NCBI GenBank assembly: GCA_964562175.1
Contig: CAZLRV010000014.1
Location: 1-45,119 of the forward strand
From: CAZCJU01 sp964562175
GTDB taxonomy: Bacteria > Bacillota > Clostridia > Oscillospirales > CAG-272
DNA length: 45,119 nt
Direction: 5' to 3'
The notes under the pieces are model-generated. The model worked only from the letters and a program-made list of their open reading frames with translations, was not told the origin of the DNA and did not search any database. A program made the translations under genes and the position numbers. Below are positions 1 to 7,732 of the stretch, one piece after another (the first letter of the stretch is position 1; the number at the start of each line of letters is the position of its first letter).

Positions 1-199
1 GCACGAGGGGCTGATACTGAGTCAGCACGCCTACCGTGTCGAGTCCCGAGTTTACGCAGTTTGAAAGCGTAAAATCGATTATTCTGTACTTACCGCCGAA
101 AGGCACGGCGGGCTTTGCGGTCTTTTCGGTCAGCGTATACAGACGGCTGCCCTGTCCTCCCGCAAGAAGCATGGCTACGCAATCCTTCTTTTTTAACAT
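1..199 (-). CDS. glgC: Glucose-1-phosphate adenylyltransferase, N-terminal part (cut by window edge)
   Basis: Reading the minus strand from an ATG at 199-197 gives 66 codons that run off the window. The start is preceded by GGAGG at 206-210, an ideal distance upstream. The peptide begins MLKKKDCVAMLLAGGQGSRL and continues with a KPAVPFGGKYRIIDF stretch. These are the nucleotide-binding GGxGxRL loop and the following conserved block of ADP-glucose pyrophosphorylases (GlgC/GlgD family). The enzyme makes ADP-glucose from glucose-1-phosphate and ATP for glycogen synthesis. It lies 22 bases after glgB and is presumably co-transcribed with it. The GlgD paralogue is less likely because the loop is fully canonical, but the missing C-terminus prevents a definite choice. 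Confidence 0.93.
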   Translation of the reverse strand, partial: MLKKKDCVAMLLAGGQGSRLYTLTEKTAKPAVPFGGKYRIIDFTLSNCVNSGLDTVGVLTQYQPLV

Positions 200-221
200 T
201 TGAAACCTCCGAATATATAAA

Positions 222-2147
222 TTATTCTATTATATTACTATCATCTTCAAGTCCGAGCAGAGCATTGCTTTGAAGCTCGAATATACAGCTTGAAAGCGAG
301 GGCAGTGTAATGCTTATGCTGTCCTCACGTCCGTCGGCGTTTATCGGTTCGCTTGCGATACTGCCGTTTGTCCTGCCTCTGCCGGAAAATCTCTCATCAT
401 CAGTGTTTATTACCTCACGGTAAACACCGCTGTGAGGCACGCCGAAGCGAAAGTCGTAATAGTCAACTGCGGAAAAATTGCACACGACAAGGCAGAATGT
501 GCCGTTATTTGCTTTTCGTGTATATATTATCACGTTGTCGGCGGCATCGTCAACTCTTATCCACTCAAAGCCGTCATATGTGCGATCGAGCTGCCAAAGA
601 GTCGGGTGGGAGAGATAATATCCGTTAAGCTCGGCAACGAATTTGCGGAAATCGTTATGGCGAGGGAAGTCTGTCATGAACCACTCAAGACTCTTTTCAC
701 TGTCCCATTCGCTGAACTGAGCATACTCACAGCCCATGAAAAGCAGCTTTTTGCCCGGTGTTGTCATCATATAAGCGTAAAAGGCTCTGTACGTCGAGAA
801 TTTCATATCGTAATCGCCGAAGCATTTGTTTATGAGCGAGCCTTTACCGTGTACGACCTCGTCATGCGATATAGAAAGAATATAATTCTCATTGAAGCAG
901 TACATGAGCGGAAATGTCAATGCGTTGTGGTGATAAGAACGGTAGAGAGGGTCGGTGTTGAGATATTTTATGATATCGTTCATCCAGCCCATATTCCATT
1001 TATAAGTGAAGCCCAATCCGCCCTCGGACGGCGGTGTTGTGAGCATTGCCCAATCGGTCGATTCCTCGGCTATCATCATAACATCGGGGTATTGCTCGGC
1101 AATGAAGGAATTGAGCTTTTTGAAAAATGCGATCGCCTCCGGGTTTCTGTTCGAGCCGTCCGGAGCGGGTATCCACTCACCCGGCATTCTGTCGTAGTCG
1201 AGATACAGCATTGAGGCGACCGCATCACACCTCAAGCCGTCTATGTGATACTCACTGAGCCAATAGCAAGCGTTTGAAATAAGAAACGACTGTACCTCGC
1301 CCCGTCCGACATCAAAGAAGCGTGTGCCCCATACCTTATGCTCCATTCTGTCCGCTCCCTGATATTCGTAGCAATAGCCGCCGTCAAATTCGATAAGCCC
1401 ATGCTCGTCCTTCAAAAAGTGAGCCGGTACCCAATCCATGATAACGCCAAGCCCGTATGAGTGAAGCGTATCGACGAAATATTTGAAATCATCGGGCGTG
1501 CCGAGCCGTGAGGTAGGCGAATAAAAGCCCGTGACCTGATAACCCCACGAGCCGTCAAAAGGATGCTCGGAGAGGGGAAGAAGCTCAACGTGAGTATAGC
1601 CAAGCTGTTTTACATAGGGTGCAAGCTCATGCGCAAGCTCACGGTAATTAAGATATGAGTTGTCAGAGTGACGCATAAACGAGGGCAGATGCACCTCATA
1701 TATATTGAGAGGGTGGTCGAGCGAATGCTTTTTATACTGCTCGGCTCTTGATGCAAGCCAGCACTCATCCGACCAATCGTAGCTACCCATGGTGTAAACG
1801 TATGATGCCGTTTCCCCGAGCGTGCCGTTATGCACGGCATACGGGTCCGCTTTGTATACGCACCTTGAGCCGTTTATAAATTTATACTTGTATTTTATTT
1901 TCTTATCGTTGTCAAATCGTCGGGGCATACGCATCTCCCATATTCCGCTCTGCGTTAGCTTGCTCATCTCAAGACTGTCGTCCCAGCTGTTGAAGTCACC
2001 GACAAGATAAGCACGGCAGGCATTCGGTGCCCAGACTCTGAATACGGTCTCATCGCCCTCGGCGTGACAACCGAAAAATTCATACGCGCATCTGTTGTTG
2101 CCTTGGTGAAACAAATATACGGGTAGGTCGTTCTTGTCCTTGTCCAA
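222..2147 (-). CDS. glgB: 1,4-alpha-glucan branching enzyme (GH13)
   Basis: This enzyme introduces alpha-1,6 branches into glycogen. An N-terminal CBM48-like domain (about residues 20-105) precedes a GH13 barrel. All four catalytic regions are visible: DWVPAHF, DGLRCDAV (nucleophile Asp), AEES (acid/base Glu) and SHDEVVHGK. I chose TTG at 2147-2145 as the start, giving 641 residues. A perfect AAGGAGG (2156-2162) sits 8 bases upstream of it, and a strong promoter at 2185-2213 would start transcription close to 2178. The upstream in-frame ATG at 2180-2178 would then fall at or before the transcript start and has no ribosome site. Length fits the family. It heads a glgB-glgC operon that leaves the window on the left. 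Confidence 0.96.
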   Translation of the reverse strand: MDKDKNDLPVYLFHQGNNRCAYEFFGCHAEGDETVFRVWAPNACRAYLVGDFNSWDDSLEMSKLTQSGIWEMRMPRRFDNDKKIKYKYKFINGSRCVYKADPYAVHNGTLGETASYVYTMGSYDWSDECWLASRAEQYKKHSLDHPLNIYEVHLPSFMRHSDNSYLNYRELAHELAPYVKQLGYTHVELLPLSEHPFDGSWGYQVTGFYSPTSRLGTPDDFKYFVDTLHSYGLGVIMDWVPAHFLKDEHGLIEFDGGYCYEYQGADRMEHKVWGTRFFDVGRGEVQSFLISNACYWLSEYHIDGLRCDAVASMLYLDYDRMPGEWIPAPDGSNRNPEAIAFFKKLNSFIAEQYPDVMMIAEESTDWAMLTTPPSEGGLGFTYKWNMGWMNDIIKYLNTDPLYRSYHHNALTFPLMYCFNENYILSISHDEVVHGKGSLINKCFGDYDMKFSTYRAFYAYMMTTPGKKLLFMGCEYAQFSEWDSEKSLEWFMTDFPRHNDFRKFVAELNGYYLSHPTLWQLDRTYDGFEWIRVDDAADNVIIYTRKANNGTFCLVVCNFSAVDYYDFRFGVPHSGVYREVINTDDERFSGRGRTNGSIASEPINADGREDSISITLPSLSSCIFELQSNALLGLEDDSNIIE

Positions 2148-2184
2148 TACGGTATCCTCCTTTTGAAAACGGTATCTCATCTTT

Positions 2185-2213
2185 ATTATACAATATATTT
2201 TTGTAAATTACAA
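2185..2213 (-). promoter_or_regulatory. Sigma-A promoter of glgB
   Basis: On the minus strand TTGTAA (2213-2208) and a perfect TATAAT (2190-2185) are separated by exactly 17 bases. Upstream is AT-rich. The predicted transcript start, near 2178, leaves a leader of about 30 bases carrying AAGGAGG before the TTG start codon. Confidence 0.8.
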
Positions 2214-2287
2214 GAGTATTTTGACGGTTTTTTTATATTTTCATACATTTTAAGCGTGAATTTTCACATTATTTAACCGAAAAGGGC

Positions 2288-2316
2288 TTGACAAAAACGA
2301 AAAAGCGGAGTAAACT
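2288..2316 (+). promoter_or_regulatory. Sigma-A promoter of rpe
   Basis: TTGACA at 2288-2293 and TAAACT at 2311-2316 (4 of 6 matches to the -10 consensus) are 17 bases apart, about 35 bases before the rpe start. The divergent intergenic region also holds a small inverted repeat, GTGAA-TT-TTCAC (2256-2267), upstream of this -35. Confidence 0.65.
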
Positions 2317-2351
2317 GTTCGTAATGTGAAAAAACTACGGAGATTATTGTT

Positions 2352-3020
2352 ATGATAAAAATTGCACCGAGCATACTTTCCGCCGACTTCAAACGCCTTG
2401 CCGAGCATGTTAAGCAGACCGAGGATGCGGGAGCCGAGTATTTACATATCGATATAATGGACGGTATCTTCGTACCGAATATATCGTTCGGAAAGCTCGT
2501 ACCCGCCTGCCTTCGTCCCGTGTCAAAGCAGGTGTTCGATGTCCATTTGATGATAACCGACCCCATACGCTACGTTGACGATTTCGCAAAGGCGGGGGCC
2601 GATATACTCACGATACACCATGAGGCTTGCTTTAATCAGATAGAAACACTTAAATACATAAGAAGCCTCGGCATTAAGCCCTGTATCTCGATACGACCTT
2701 ATACCGACCCGTGCGTGCTTGAGCAGTATCTTGAATACGTTGATATGATACTCATAATGTCGGTAAACCCCGGCTTCGGCGGTCAGTCGTTCATTCCTCA
2801 TGCCATAGACAACATAAAAGCTACACGTGAGCTTATAAAGAAGCACAACGCAAATGTTGAAATTGAAGTTGACGGCGGTCTTGGAGCGGGTAATGTTCAT
2901 CTCGTTACCGAGGCGGGCGCAAGCGTTATAGTTGCAGGCTCGTCGATATTCGGCTCGAACGATATAAACAAGGCGGTAGCCGATATAAGGAAAGCCGCCG
3001 AGGATACCTTCGTTTGGTGA
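2352..3020 (+). CDS. rpe: Ribulose-phosphate 3-epimerase
   Basis: The enzyme interconverts D-ribulose-5-phosphate and D-xylulose-5-phosphate in the pentose phosphate pathway, in the cytosol. The 222-residue protein is full length for this TIM-barrel family. It shows the metal and catalytic motifs HIDIMDG near residue 35, HLMI near residue 66, the phosphate-contacting loop MSVNPGFGGQ, and EVDGG near residue 176. GGAG at 2339-2342 lies 9 bases before ATG. It is divergent from glgB and is followed after 4 bases by the rrf2-type regulator, so the two are co-transcribed. I see no small GTPase gene (rsgA) or thiN beside it, which is the common Firmicutes arrangement. Confidence 0.97.
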   Translation: MIKIAPSILSADFKRLAEHVKQTEDAGAEYLHIDIMDGIFVPNISFGKLVPACLRPVSKQVFDVHLMITDPIRYVDDFAKAGADILTIHHEACFNQIETLKYIRSLGIKPCISIRPYTDPCVLEQYLEYVDMILIMSVNPGFGGQSFIPHAIDNIKATRELIKKHNANVEIEVDGGLGAGNVHLVTEAGASVIVAGSSIFGSNDINKAVADIRKAAEDTFVW

Positions 3021-3024
3021 GGGT

Positions 3025-3465
3025 ATGAGAATAACGCAAGAGGCGGATTACGCACTGCGCATTGCGTATCTGCTTGCAAAAAAGAACGACGGCGTAATTG
3101 ACGGCAAGACCATTTCCGAGGAAATAAACGTACCCGTTAATTTCTGTCTGAAAATACTCCGCAAGCTCGTAAAGGGCGGGGCTGTCGTATCGTACAAGGG
3201 TTCAAACGGCGGTTACAAGCTGAGCAGAGCCGCATCGGAAATATCCATGAAGGATATTATCGAGATAATCGACGGACCCATCGAGATACACCGCTGTCTT
3301 GACAGCACCTTCAAATGCTCAAGGGACGGCATGAAGCGGACATGCGTTTTTCATTTGATATTCGATAAGATAAACGGCGATATGGCCGAGAAGTTCTCGA
3401 AAATCACGCTTGAGCTTATCGCAGACGAGAGCCGCAGTGCCGATGAGATACTCAATATCATTTGA
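3025..3465 (+). CDS. Rrf2-family transcriptional regulator with three conserved-type cysteines
   Basis: The 146-residue protein starts MRITQEADYALRIAYLLA, the typical Rrf2 opening. A winged helix-turn-helix covers about residues 1-65, with the wing GSNGGYKLSR. A linker helix and three cysteines follow at 91, 98 and 107 (CX6CX8C). In IscR, NsrR and RsrR, cysteines in this place bind a [2Fe-2S] or [4Fe-4S] cluster; the spacing here is wider than the CX5CX5C of IscR. This suggests sensing of iron-sulphur status, redox or nitric oxide, which is inference. It follows rpe by 4 bases with only a weak ribosome site, so it may be translationally coupled. An inverted repeat and promoter follow at 3500-3552. 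Its targets are unknown. Confidence 0.88.
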   Translation: MRITQEADYALRIAYLLAKKNDGVIDGKTISEEINVPVNFCLKILRKLVKGGAVVSYKGSNGGYKLSRAASEISMKDIIEIIDGPIEIHRCLDSTFKCSRDGMKRTCVFHLIFDKINGDMAEKFSKITLELIADESRSADEILNII

Positions 3466-3499
3466 TATGGTGAAGAATTAACAGAATTTTAATGATTAA

Positions 3500-3536
3500 C
3501 CCCGATTATTAGGTAGAAATTACTTGACAATCGGGG
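3500..3536. repeat. Inverted repeat overlapping the -35 box of the downstream surface-protein gene
   Basis: CCCCGATT (3500-3507) and AATCGGGG (3529-3536) form a perfect 8-base inverted repeat with 21 bases between the arms. The right arm starts on the last base of the TTGACA -35 box (3524-3529) and fills much of the spacer. It could be an operator, or a weak terminator for the rpe-rrf2 transcript. The long loop and lack of a tight U-run argue against an efficient terminator. A second short palindrome, TTAATGATTAA, lies at 3489-3499. Confidence 0.5.
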
Positions 3537-3552
3537 CTGTTTGTATTAAAAT
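3524..3552 (+). promoter_or_regulatory. Sigma-A promoter of the surface-protein gene at 3587
   Basis: A perfect TTGACA (3524-3529) and TAAAAT (3547-3552, 5 of 6) are spaced 17 bases apart. The ribosome site AAAGGA (3574-3579) and ATG follow. The gene is therefore transcribed separately from rrf2. Confidence 0.78.
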
Positions 3553-3586
3553 ATACTTACAGATGTAACTGAGAAAGGATACGGTT

Positions 3587-5152
3587 ATGAAAAAAATCTT
3601 CGCTATCGTCCTGACACTTTCAATGATGCTCTCGCTCGTATTATCCGCATCTGCGGCTATTTTTGACCAACAGGCAAATAATTCCCTCGGATTTTCGGTG
3701 CAGTACATGAAAAACTCGCCCAAGATGGACGGGGAGATAAACGACGGTGAATATTATCCGATAGATCTTTCCGATATAGACAAATACTTTAATTACAGCT
3801 GGGGTTCTCGAATAAACAGCGAAAACAAGAATGCTCTTGCGGACTTGAAGGATTATGCGAAAAACAAGCTGAAGGTATATTCCTGCTGGGACGGAAAGTA
3901 TTTCTATCTCGGCTTTGAGTGCAACGCTCCGGCTGACCAATATATCTGTTCTCCCTCGGCTGATGTTTATCTGTTTAGAGCATGGTGTATGCAGGTATCG
4001 GTAAACAAAATAGATACCAAGGGCGTGAGCCGAAATGAGGTCGGCATAGCATACGACGCAAACGCCGATACTATGCGTGCCACGGCTTGGTCGGGAGATA
4101 AAATATCCCTTAAAGCGAATACCGACTACGCCGCAGTATGGGACAGAGATGCGGAAGTAATTACATACGAGATAAGAATAGACTTGGCGAAAACGATAGG
4201 TCAAGCACCCGAAAACGATGCGGAATTCCTCATGGCGTTCTGCCTTTGCATGGGTGACGGCGTTGAGGGTGACGACTCGGGCGCAAGACAGATAGAGTTC
4301 AACGGCGGTATCTGCACCTCAAAGACAGCAAAGACGCAGGGTGTTATGAAGCTGACGGGCGCACCCGACGGCTTTAAGGGAGATGAAGCGGAATCGGAAA
4401 CGCTTGCTGCAGAGGATCAGCCGTATGCCGATATCTACAAATATACGGATGATTTCAGAATAGCGGAAAACGCCGAGCTGCTGAACCTCAACGACGGCAA
4501 GACAAGCACAGAGTACAAGGTCGATGACAACGGCGATTGCTATGTCAGAATAACAGCCGGAGAGGACAACGGCTATGTCGGCGGCAATAAGCTGACGGGA
4601 AATACGAACTTCGACGGAGCAAAGGCAATAGCGATAAGGTACAGAACGAGCAGTGAAAAAATCGAAAAGCTCGGTATCAATGCGACAAACTCCGTAATAT
4701 CGAAGCTTGACGATGAATATAAGGACTACGGACTTTACAAGCTCATAAACGACGGCAAATGGCATACGATATCGTTCGATATGACCGGCTTTGACAATTG
4801 GACACAGTTCAATACCGGACTTTACCTCTATCCGTTTGACGGTGAGGGAATGACCGGCGAAGCATTCGACATAATGTGGATAAAGTACTATGCCGAGGAC
4901 AGAGTTTTCGATAACGGTGAGCATACGGAATATCTTGACGATGTCACCGACGTAATTATCGAAGACGAAACAGAGCCGGATGAGGACGATGAGACGTTGT
5001 CGGACAAAAAGAACGATACAACGACGGATGCCCAAAAGTCGCAGGACGAGGGTATTGACACCACTCTTATACTTATAATAGTGGCGGCAGTTGTTGTCGT
5101 TGCCGTTGTTGCGGCGGTCATTGTCATCATACTCAAGAAAAAAAAGAAATAA
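3587..5152 (+). CDS. Secreted, C-terminally membrane-anchored protein with a CBM9-like domain
   Basis: The 521-residue protein has a signal peptide (residues 1 to about 24, ending SASAA). From about residue 40 to 240 a CBM9/DOMON-like region follows, opening PKMDGEINDGEYY and containing WDGKYFYLGFEC and an Arg/Glu-rich strand pattern typical of type 9 carbohydrate-binding modules. A second beta-rich domain (about 285-450) resembles the galactose-binding-like folds of sugar-binding modules. An acidic D/E/T linker comes next, then one membrane helix (about residues 493-515), then five lysines. No LPXTG sorting signal is present. The likely role is a cell-surface sugar- or wall-binding protein held by its C-terminal helix; no catalytic motif is seen. 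It has its own promoter and is followed by a hairpin terminator, so it is monocistronic. The specific ligand is unknown. Confidence 0.8.
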   Translation: MKKIFAIVLTLSMMLSLVLSASAAIFDQQANNSLGFSVQYMKNSPKMDGEINDGEYYPIDLSDIDKYFNYSWGSRINSENKNALADLKDYAKNKLKVYSCWDGKYFYLGFECNAPADQYICSPSADVYLFRAWCMQVSVNKIDTKGVSRNEVGIAYDANADTMRATAWSGDKISLKANTDYAAVWDRDAEVITYEIRIDLAKTIGQAPENDAEFLMAFCLCMGDGVEGDDSGARQIEFNGGICTSKTAKTQGVMKLTGAPDGFKGDEAESETLAAEDQPYADIYKYTDDFRIAENAELLNLNDGKTSTEYKVDDNGDCYVRITAGEDNGYVGGNKLTGNTNFDGAKAIAIRYRTSSEKIEKLGINATNSVISKLDDEYKDYGLYKLINDGKWHTISFDMTGFDNWTQFNTGLYLYPFDGEGMTGEAFDIMWIKYYAEDRVFDNGEHTEYLDDVTDVIIEDETEPDEDDETLSDKKNDTTTDAQKSQDEGIDTTLILIIVAAVVVVAVVAAVIVIILKKKKK

Positions 5153-5171
5153 GCTTTAGATAAAATCGGCG

Positions 5172-5207
5172 GGGCAGCATACCTACCTATGCTGCCCTAT
5201 CGGTTTT
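5172..5207 (+). terminator. Rho-independent terminator after the surface-protein gene
   Basis: GGGCAGCAT (5172-5180) and ATGCTGCCC (5189-5197) form a perfect 9-base stem with an 8-base loop, followed by a T-run at 5203-5207. The T-run is offset by a few bases, so termination may be partial and allow read-through into the kinase gene. Confidence 0.7.
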
Positions 5208-5224
5208 TCGGAAAGGACGGATAT

Positions 5225-6085
5225 ATGAAAGTCGTAATCGGAATAGATGTGGGCGGCAGTACGACGAAAATAGTCGGATTTGACGAGGAAATGTGCCTGA
5301 TCGCACCGATGTGCGTTAAAGCAAACGACCCCGTGACATCGGTATACGGGGCGTTCGGCAAGTTTTTGGATACAAACAAGCTTGAGCTTGAGGACATAAA
5401 AGCCGTTATGATAACGGGCGTCGGCTCGTCGTATATTACAAAGGCGATATACGGTCTGCCGTGTTATCACGTGCTTGAATTCGAATCGGTGGCTCTGGGC
5501 GGTCTGTATCTGTCGGGGCTTGAAAAAGCCGTTATCGTGAGCATGGGCACGGGTACGGCGATAACGCTCGGCGGTATAGATATGACAACTCATATGCACA
5601 CCTATAAGTACCTCGGCGGCACGGGAGTCGGCGGCGGTACACTGCTCGGACTTGCAAAGAATATGCTCGGCGTAAGCGGCATAGAGAGCATCGAGGAGCT
5701 GGCAAAGGACGGGGACATAGAAAAAATAGATCTGCAAATAAAGGATATTACAAAGAAAGACATTTTGCCCGGCTTGCCCAAGAAGATGACGGCGGCGAAT
5801 TTCGGCAAGGTGGACGATCTGGCAACAAAGGGCGATATAGCGATAGGTCTTATAAATCTCGTTTTCGAAACGGCGGGAATGATGAGCGTGTTTGCTGCAA
5901 GAGGTCACGGAGTTTACGATATTGTGCTTACGGGAAACCTGACGCGTATGCCGCAGGCACGTGAGATATTCGACTCTCTGAATACTATGTTTGACGTAAA
6001 TTTTATTATCCCCGAAAATTCACAGTACGGCACTGTAATCGGTGCGGCACTTTTATACGGTAAGGAAAATGAACGAAATTCTTAA
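5225..6085 (+). CDS. coaW: Type II pantothenate kinase
   Basis: The enzyme phosphorylates pantothenate in the first committed step of coenzyme A synthesis. The 286-residue protein belongs to the ASKHA/Fumble family. It has a phosphate-1 loop GIDVGGSTTKIVG near residues 6-18, a phosphate-2 loop around SMGTGTAIT, a glycine-rich GGTGVGGGTL stretch and a C-terminal GTVIGAAL. I chose ATG at 5225, which has AAAGGA at 5212-5217. An in-frame upstream ATG at 5189 lies inside the preceding terminator hairpin and is unlikely to be used. The 3' end overlaps the HAD gene by 17 bases, so the two are translationally coupled. Type II enzymes are typical of staphylococci and clostridia and escape CoA feedback inhibition in the characterised staphylococcal case. 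Confidence 0.88.
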   Translation: MKVVIGIDVGGSTTKIVGFDEEMCLIAPMCVKANDPVTSVYGAFGKFLDTNKLELEDIKAVMITGVGSSYITKAIYGLPCYHVLEFESVALGGLYLSGLEKAVIVSMGTGTAITLGGIDMTTHMHTYKYLGGTGVGGGTLLGLAKNMLGVSGIESIEELAKDGDIEKIDLQIKDITKKDILPGLPKKMTAANFGKVDDLATKGDIAIGLINLVFETAGMMSVFAARGHGVYDIVLTGNLTRMPQAREIFDSLNTMFDVNFIIPENSQYGTVIGAALLYGKENERNS

Positions 6086-6863
6086 AAACAAAAAAGTATA
6101 TGTGTTCGACATGGACGGTACGCTTTATTTGGGAAACATAGTGTTTCCATATGCCCCCGTGTTTTTGAAAAAGCTCAGAGCGGCGGGAAAGCGTGTTATA
6201 TTCTACACAAACAACGCATCAAAGCATAAAAGCGAATATTTGGAAAAGCTCAATCGCATGGGCTTTGAGGCAAGCATGGAGGAGATATATTCCTCGGCAG
6301 ATGCGACGATAAAATTTTTGAAAAATAACCGTGCGGGCAAGAGCGTTTACGTACTCGGCACCCCCTCACTTTGCGAATATCTCACAAGCTCCGGTATTGA
6401 GGTGAAGCAAGAGGGTGCGGACATAATGCTCGCAAGCTTCGACACGACATTGACTTACGAAAAGCTGACGGTCGCCTGTGACCTTGTCCGCTACGGTGCG
6501 GAGTTTTTATCGACTCACCCTGACAACAATTGCCCGACGGAAACGGGCTATATACCCGACTGCGGCGCAATATGCGCAATGATAACCGCTTGCACGGGAA
6601 AAACGCCGATATATTTCGGTAAGCCCTATTCTTACTCGGCAGAGCTTATTCGGGAAATATGCGGCTGTGATTATGAAGATATCTGCGTTTTCGGCGATAG
6701 ATTATACACGGATATTGCACTCGGGAAGGGCAACGGAATGGCGGCAACGCTCGTGTTGAGCGGTGAGGCGACACTTGACGATGCAGAAAGACTTCCGGAG
6801 CATTTGAAGCCCGATTTCATATATCCGTCGCTCAAAGAAGTAGATGCCGATATGTTTGAATAA
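6069..6863 (+). CDS. HAD-superfamily phosphatase, subfamily IIA (NagD-like)
   Basis: The 264-residue protein has the HAD nucleophile motif FDMDGTLYLGN (Asp14, Asp16), motif II FYTNNAS near residue 51, a Lys in GKPYS near residue 187 and motif IV FGDRLYTDI near residue 208. This order with a C2-type cap is characteristic of NagD / 4-nitrophenylphosphatase-like enzymes, which dephosphorylate small phosphorylated metabolites. The substrate cannot be told from sequence. I start it at ATG 6069, which overlaps the pantothenate kinase end by 17 bases. The AAGGA before it is unusually close, so translation probably depends on coupling. A GTG at 6042 is a possible but less likely start. The esterase gene follows after 14 bases. 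Confidence 0.9.
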   Translation: MNEILKNKKVYVFDMDGTLYLGNIVFPYAPVFLKKLRAAGKRVIFYTNNASKHKSEYLEKLNRMGFEASMEEIYSSADATIKFLKNNRAGKSVYVLGTPSLCEYLTSSGIEVKQEGADIMLASFDTTLTYEKLTVACDLVRYGAEFLSTHPDNNCPTETGYIPDCGAICAMITACTGKTPIYFGKPYSYSAELIREICGCDYEDICVFGDRLYTDIALGKGNGMAATLVLSGEATLDDAERLPEHLKPDFIYPSLKEVDADMFE

Positions 6864-6877
6864 AACGGAGGAAAATA

Positions 6878-7690
6878 ATGAAAACATTCGTTTATTATCC
6901 GCGCCCCGAAAATAAAAAAGTCAGCTTGACCTGTTATTTGCACGACGAATCACCTGAAATGCCCGGGATCGTGCGTGATGCGATGCTCGTTCTGCCGGGC
7001 GGCGGCTACAGAATGTGCTCGGACAGAGAGGCAGAGCCTGTGGCAATGCAATATCTTGCCGCCGGACTTAACGCCTTCGTGCTTCGCTATTCGGTAAATG
7101 AGGATGCGAAATATCCCGCACCGCTCGTCGATGCCTCGCTTGCGATGAAATATATAAAAGAAAACGCCGAGGAATTTCATATTGACAAAAACCGCGTCTT
7201 TGCGGTCGGCTTTTCCGCAGGCGGTCACCTTTGCGCCGCACTCGGCACATATTGGAACGCTCCGTTTTTACGCTCTGCCGTCGAGCTTGAGGGCGATATA
7301 AACCGCCCGCTCGGTACGATACTCTGTTATCCCGTTGTTACGTGGGAAAAATATGCGCACTCGGACAGCTTCTTTGCAATATCCGGCACACGTGAGCCAA
7401 GCCCCGAACAGCTCGATCTGTTTTCGATAGACAAGCACGTGAGTGAACAGACCGTCCCGGCATTTTTCTATCACACCTCGGACGACACGGTGGTTCCCGT
7501 GCAAAATTCGCTTCTGCTTGCCAAGGCAATGTCGGATGTGGGAATAAAATACGAAATGTATATTTACCCGAGCGGCTGGCACGGCTCCTCAATATGCACC
7601 GCCGAAACATCCGGAAATCATGCCGAATGGTGCAATCCCGATATGGCACGCTGGGTGGAAATGTCGCTTAAATGGATGAAAACTTTATAA
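6878..7690 (+). CDS. Alpha/beta hydrolase (acetyl-esterase / carbohydrate-esterase-like)
   Basis: The 270-residue protein has no signal peptide, so it is cytosolic. It has an oxyanion segment LPGGGYRM (residues 39-46), the nucleophile elbow GFSAGGH with Ser113, an acid in SDDTVVP (Asp202 or 203) and His235 in GWHGSS. The layout matches the BD-FAE / AXE2-like esterase branch (COG0657/COG1506 neighbourhood), enzymes that remove acetyl or feruloyl groups from plant sugars. That substrate class is inference. GGAGG (6867-6871) precedes ATG. It is the last gene of the coaW-HAD-esterase unit and ends at a bidirectional terminator. A link to rhamnose or plant-polysaccharide use elsewhere in the window is plausible but unproven. 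Confidence 0.87.
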   Translation: MKTFVYYPRPENKKVSLTCYLHDESPEMPGIVRDAMLVLPGGGYRMCSDREAEPVAMQYLAAGLNAFVLRYSVNEDAKYPAPLVDASLAMKYIKENAEEFHIDKNRVFAVGFSAGGHLCAALGTYWNAPFLRSAVELEGDINRPLGTILCYPVVTWEKYAHSDSFFAISGTREPSPEQLDLFSIDKHVSEQTVPAFFYHTSDDTVVPVQNSLLLAKAMSDVGIKYEMYIYPSGWHGSSICTAETSGNHAEWCNPDMARWVEMSLKWMKTL

Positions 7691-7696
7691 AATATG

Positions 7697-7720
7697 ACCC
7701 GTCGGAATTACCCGACGGGT
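7697..7720. terminator. Bidirectional terminator between convergent genes
   Basis: ACCCGTCGG (7697-7705) and CCGACGGGT (7712-7720) form a perfect 9-base stem with a 6-base loop. A T-rich stretch follows on the plus strand, and a T-rich stretch (across 7685-7695) follows on the minus strand. It can serve both the esterase operon and the convergent glucosaminidase gene. Confidence 0.82.
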
Positions 7721-7732
7721 CTGTTTGTTCGA

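Noticed and set aside
432..1214. Long plus-strand frame opposite glgB (260 residues)
   Set aside because: It lies fully inside glgB, which has all GH13 motifs; the product has no recognisable domain and starts without a ribosome site.
5189..5224. Upstream ATG for the pantothenate kinase
   Set aside because: The ATG lies inside the terminator stem (5189-5197); ATG 5225 has a proper ribosome site and matches the family start.
5183..5908. Minus-strand frame opposite the pantothenate kinase gene
   Set aside because: The kinase frame has the full ASKHA pattern; the antisense frame spans a terminator hairpin and has no motif.
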